From: Lamprocystis purpurea
Lineage (GTDB): Bacteria; Pseudomonadota; Gammaproteobacteria; Chromatiales; Chromatiaceae
Direction: 5' to 3'
Assembly: GCA_020718945.1 (NCBI GenBank)
Contig: DYRB01000082.1
Coordinates: 3,889 to 9,900, forward strand
DNA: 6,012 nucleotides
The notes under the pieces were generated by a model. It ran no database searches and was not told where the DNA came from. It was given only the letters and a program-made list of their open reading frames with translations. This document shows positions 5,578-6,012 of the stretch, one piece after another (positions within the stretch are counted from its first letter, which is position 1; each line of letters begins with the position of its first letter). A program made the position numbers and the translations under genes.

Positions 5578-6012
5578 CTACTTCCCGGCCGAGGCCATGA
5601 AGTCGTCGAAGTTCTGCTCGGCCACCCTGAACCAGAGGATCTGCTCGTCGCGGAAGGCCTTCCAGGGCTCGTAGACCTTCTTGAAGCGGGGGTTCTTCTC
5701 GGCGGTCTCTGCATAGACCTCGTTGGCGGCCTTCCAGGCGGCGTTCATGATGTCCCGGGAGAAGGGCCGCAACTGGACCCCGGAGGCGACCAGCCGGCGC
5801 AATGCCTTGGGATTGCCCACGTCATAACGGGCCAGCATATCCAGATTGGCGGTGGTGCACGCGGCGGCCAGGATGGTCTGGTACTCCTTGGGCAGGGCCG
5901 CGTAGGCATCGCGGTTGACGAACAGGTCCATCTCCGGACCGCCCTCCCACCAGCCCGGGTAGTAGTAGTACTTGGCCACCTTGGCCAGGCCGAGCTTCTC
6001 GTCGTCATAGGG
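5578..6012 (-). CDS. TRAP transporter solute-binding protein DctP, C-terminal part (partial)
   Basis: The minus-strand frame is open from the window edge to a TAG at 5580-5578, giving 144 residues of a protein whose N-terminus lies beyond 6012. It reads PYDDEKLGLAKVAKYYYYPGWWEGGPEMDLFVN, then ALPKEYQTILAAACTTANLDMLARYDVGNPKALRRLVASGVQLRPFS and NPRFKKVYEPWKAFRDEQILWFRVAEQNFDDFM. This is the typical C-terminal half of the DctP-family proteins often labelled mannitol/chloroaromatic TRAP binding components (full length about 365). Such proteins bind an organic acid in the periplasm and deliver it to a DctQM membrane permease driven by an ion gradient. The signal peptide and the ligand-binding Arg region are outside the window, so the substrate cannot be inferred. 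An ATG-like start inside the visible part is not the true start. No permease gene lies downstream here; it may be upstream. Confidence 0.92.
   Translation of the reverse strand, partial: PYDDEKLGLAKVAKYYYYPGWWEGGPEMDLFVNRDAYAALPKEYQTILAAACTTANLDMLARYDVGNPKALRRLVASGVQLRPFSRDIMNAAWKAANEVYAETAEKNPRFKKVYEPWKAFRDEQILWFRVAEQNFDDFMASAGK

Overview
The window is very GC-rich, with third codon positions almost all G or C in the core genes. It looks like a gammaproteobacterial chromosome. A Chromatiales-like (purple sulfur or related) source is my best guess, resting on the gene set and on intergenic hairpin repeats, not on a marker gene. Four housekeeping or conserved genes sit beside a small accessory module and a transporter gene cut by the window edge.

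Layout: positions 2-241 (+) are the end of a large Lhr-like helicase. It converges on ampD (minus strand, 251-817), the cytosolic anhydromuropeptide amidase of cell-wall recycling. A gap of about 500 bases (818-1325) holds no convincing gene and should carry the divergent promoters of ampD and of a 732-residue DUF1631 protein (1326-3524, +). nadC (3660-4541, +), for quinolinate phosphoribosyltransferase of NAD synthesis, follows with its own leader. From memory, ampD, a DUF1631 gene and nadC are also neighbours in Pseudomonas, so this block looks ancestral.

Downstream of nadC the character changes. A two-gene cassette (4782-5392, +) encodes a DUF433 antitoxin-like protein and a DUF5615 PIN-like protein, with start and stop codons overlapping as ATGA. 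Its codon use is less GC-biased than nadC. It is bracketed by two same-orientation copies (61 of 66 bases identical) of a repeat built from two adjacent hairpins, at 4646-4711 and 5494-5559. The repeats, a degenerate inverted unit just after nadC and a possible operator around the cassette promoter are the most interesting non-coding structures here. The last 435 bases (minus strand) encode the C-terminal part of a periplasmic TRAP-transporter solute-binding protein.

Nothing in the window is clearly a previously undescribed system. The best leads are the repeat-bracketed toxin-antitoxin-like cassette and the uncharacterised DUF1631 protein with its small C-terminal, possibly PilZ-like module.
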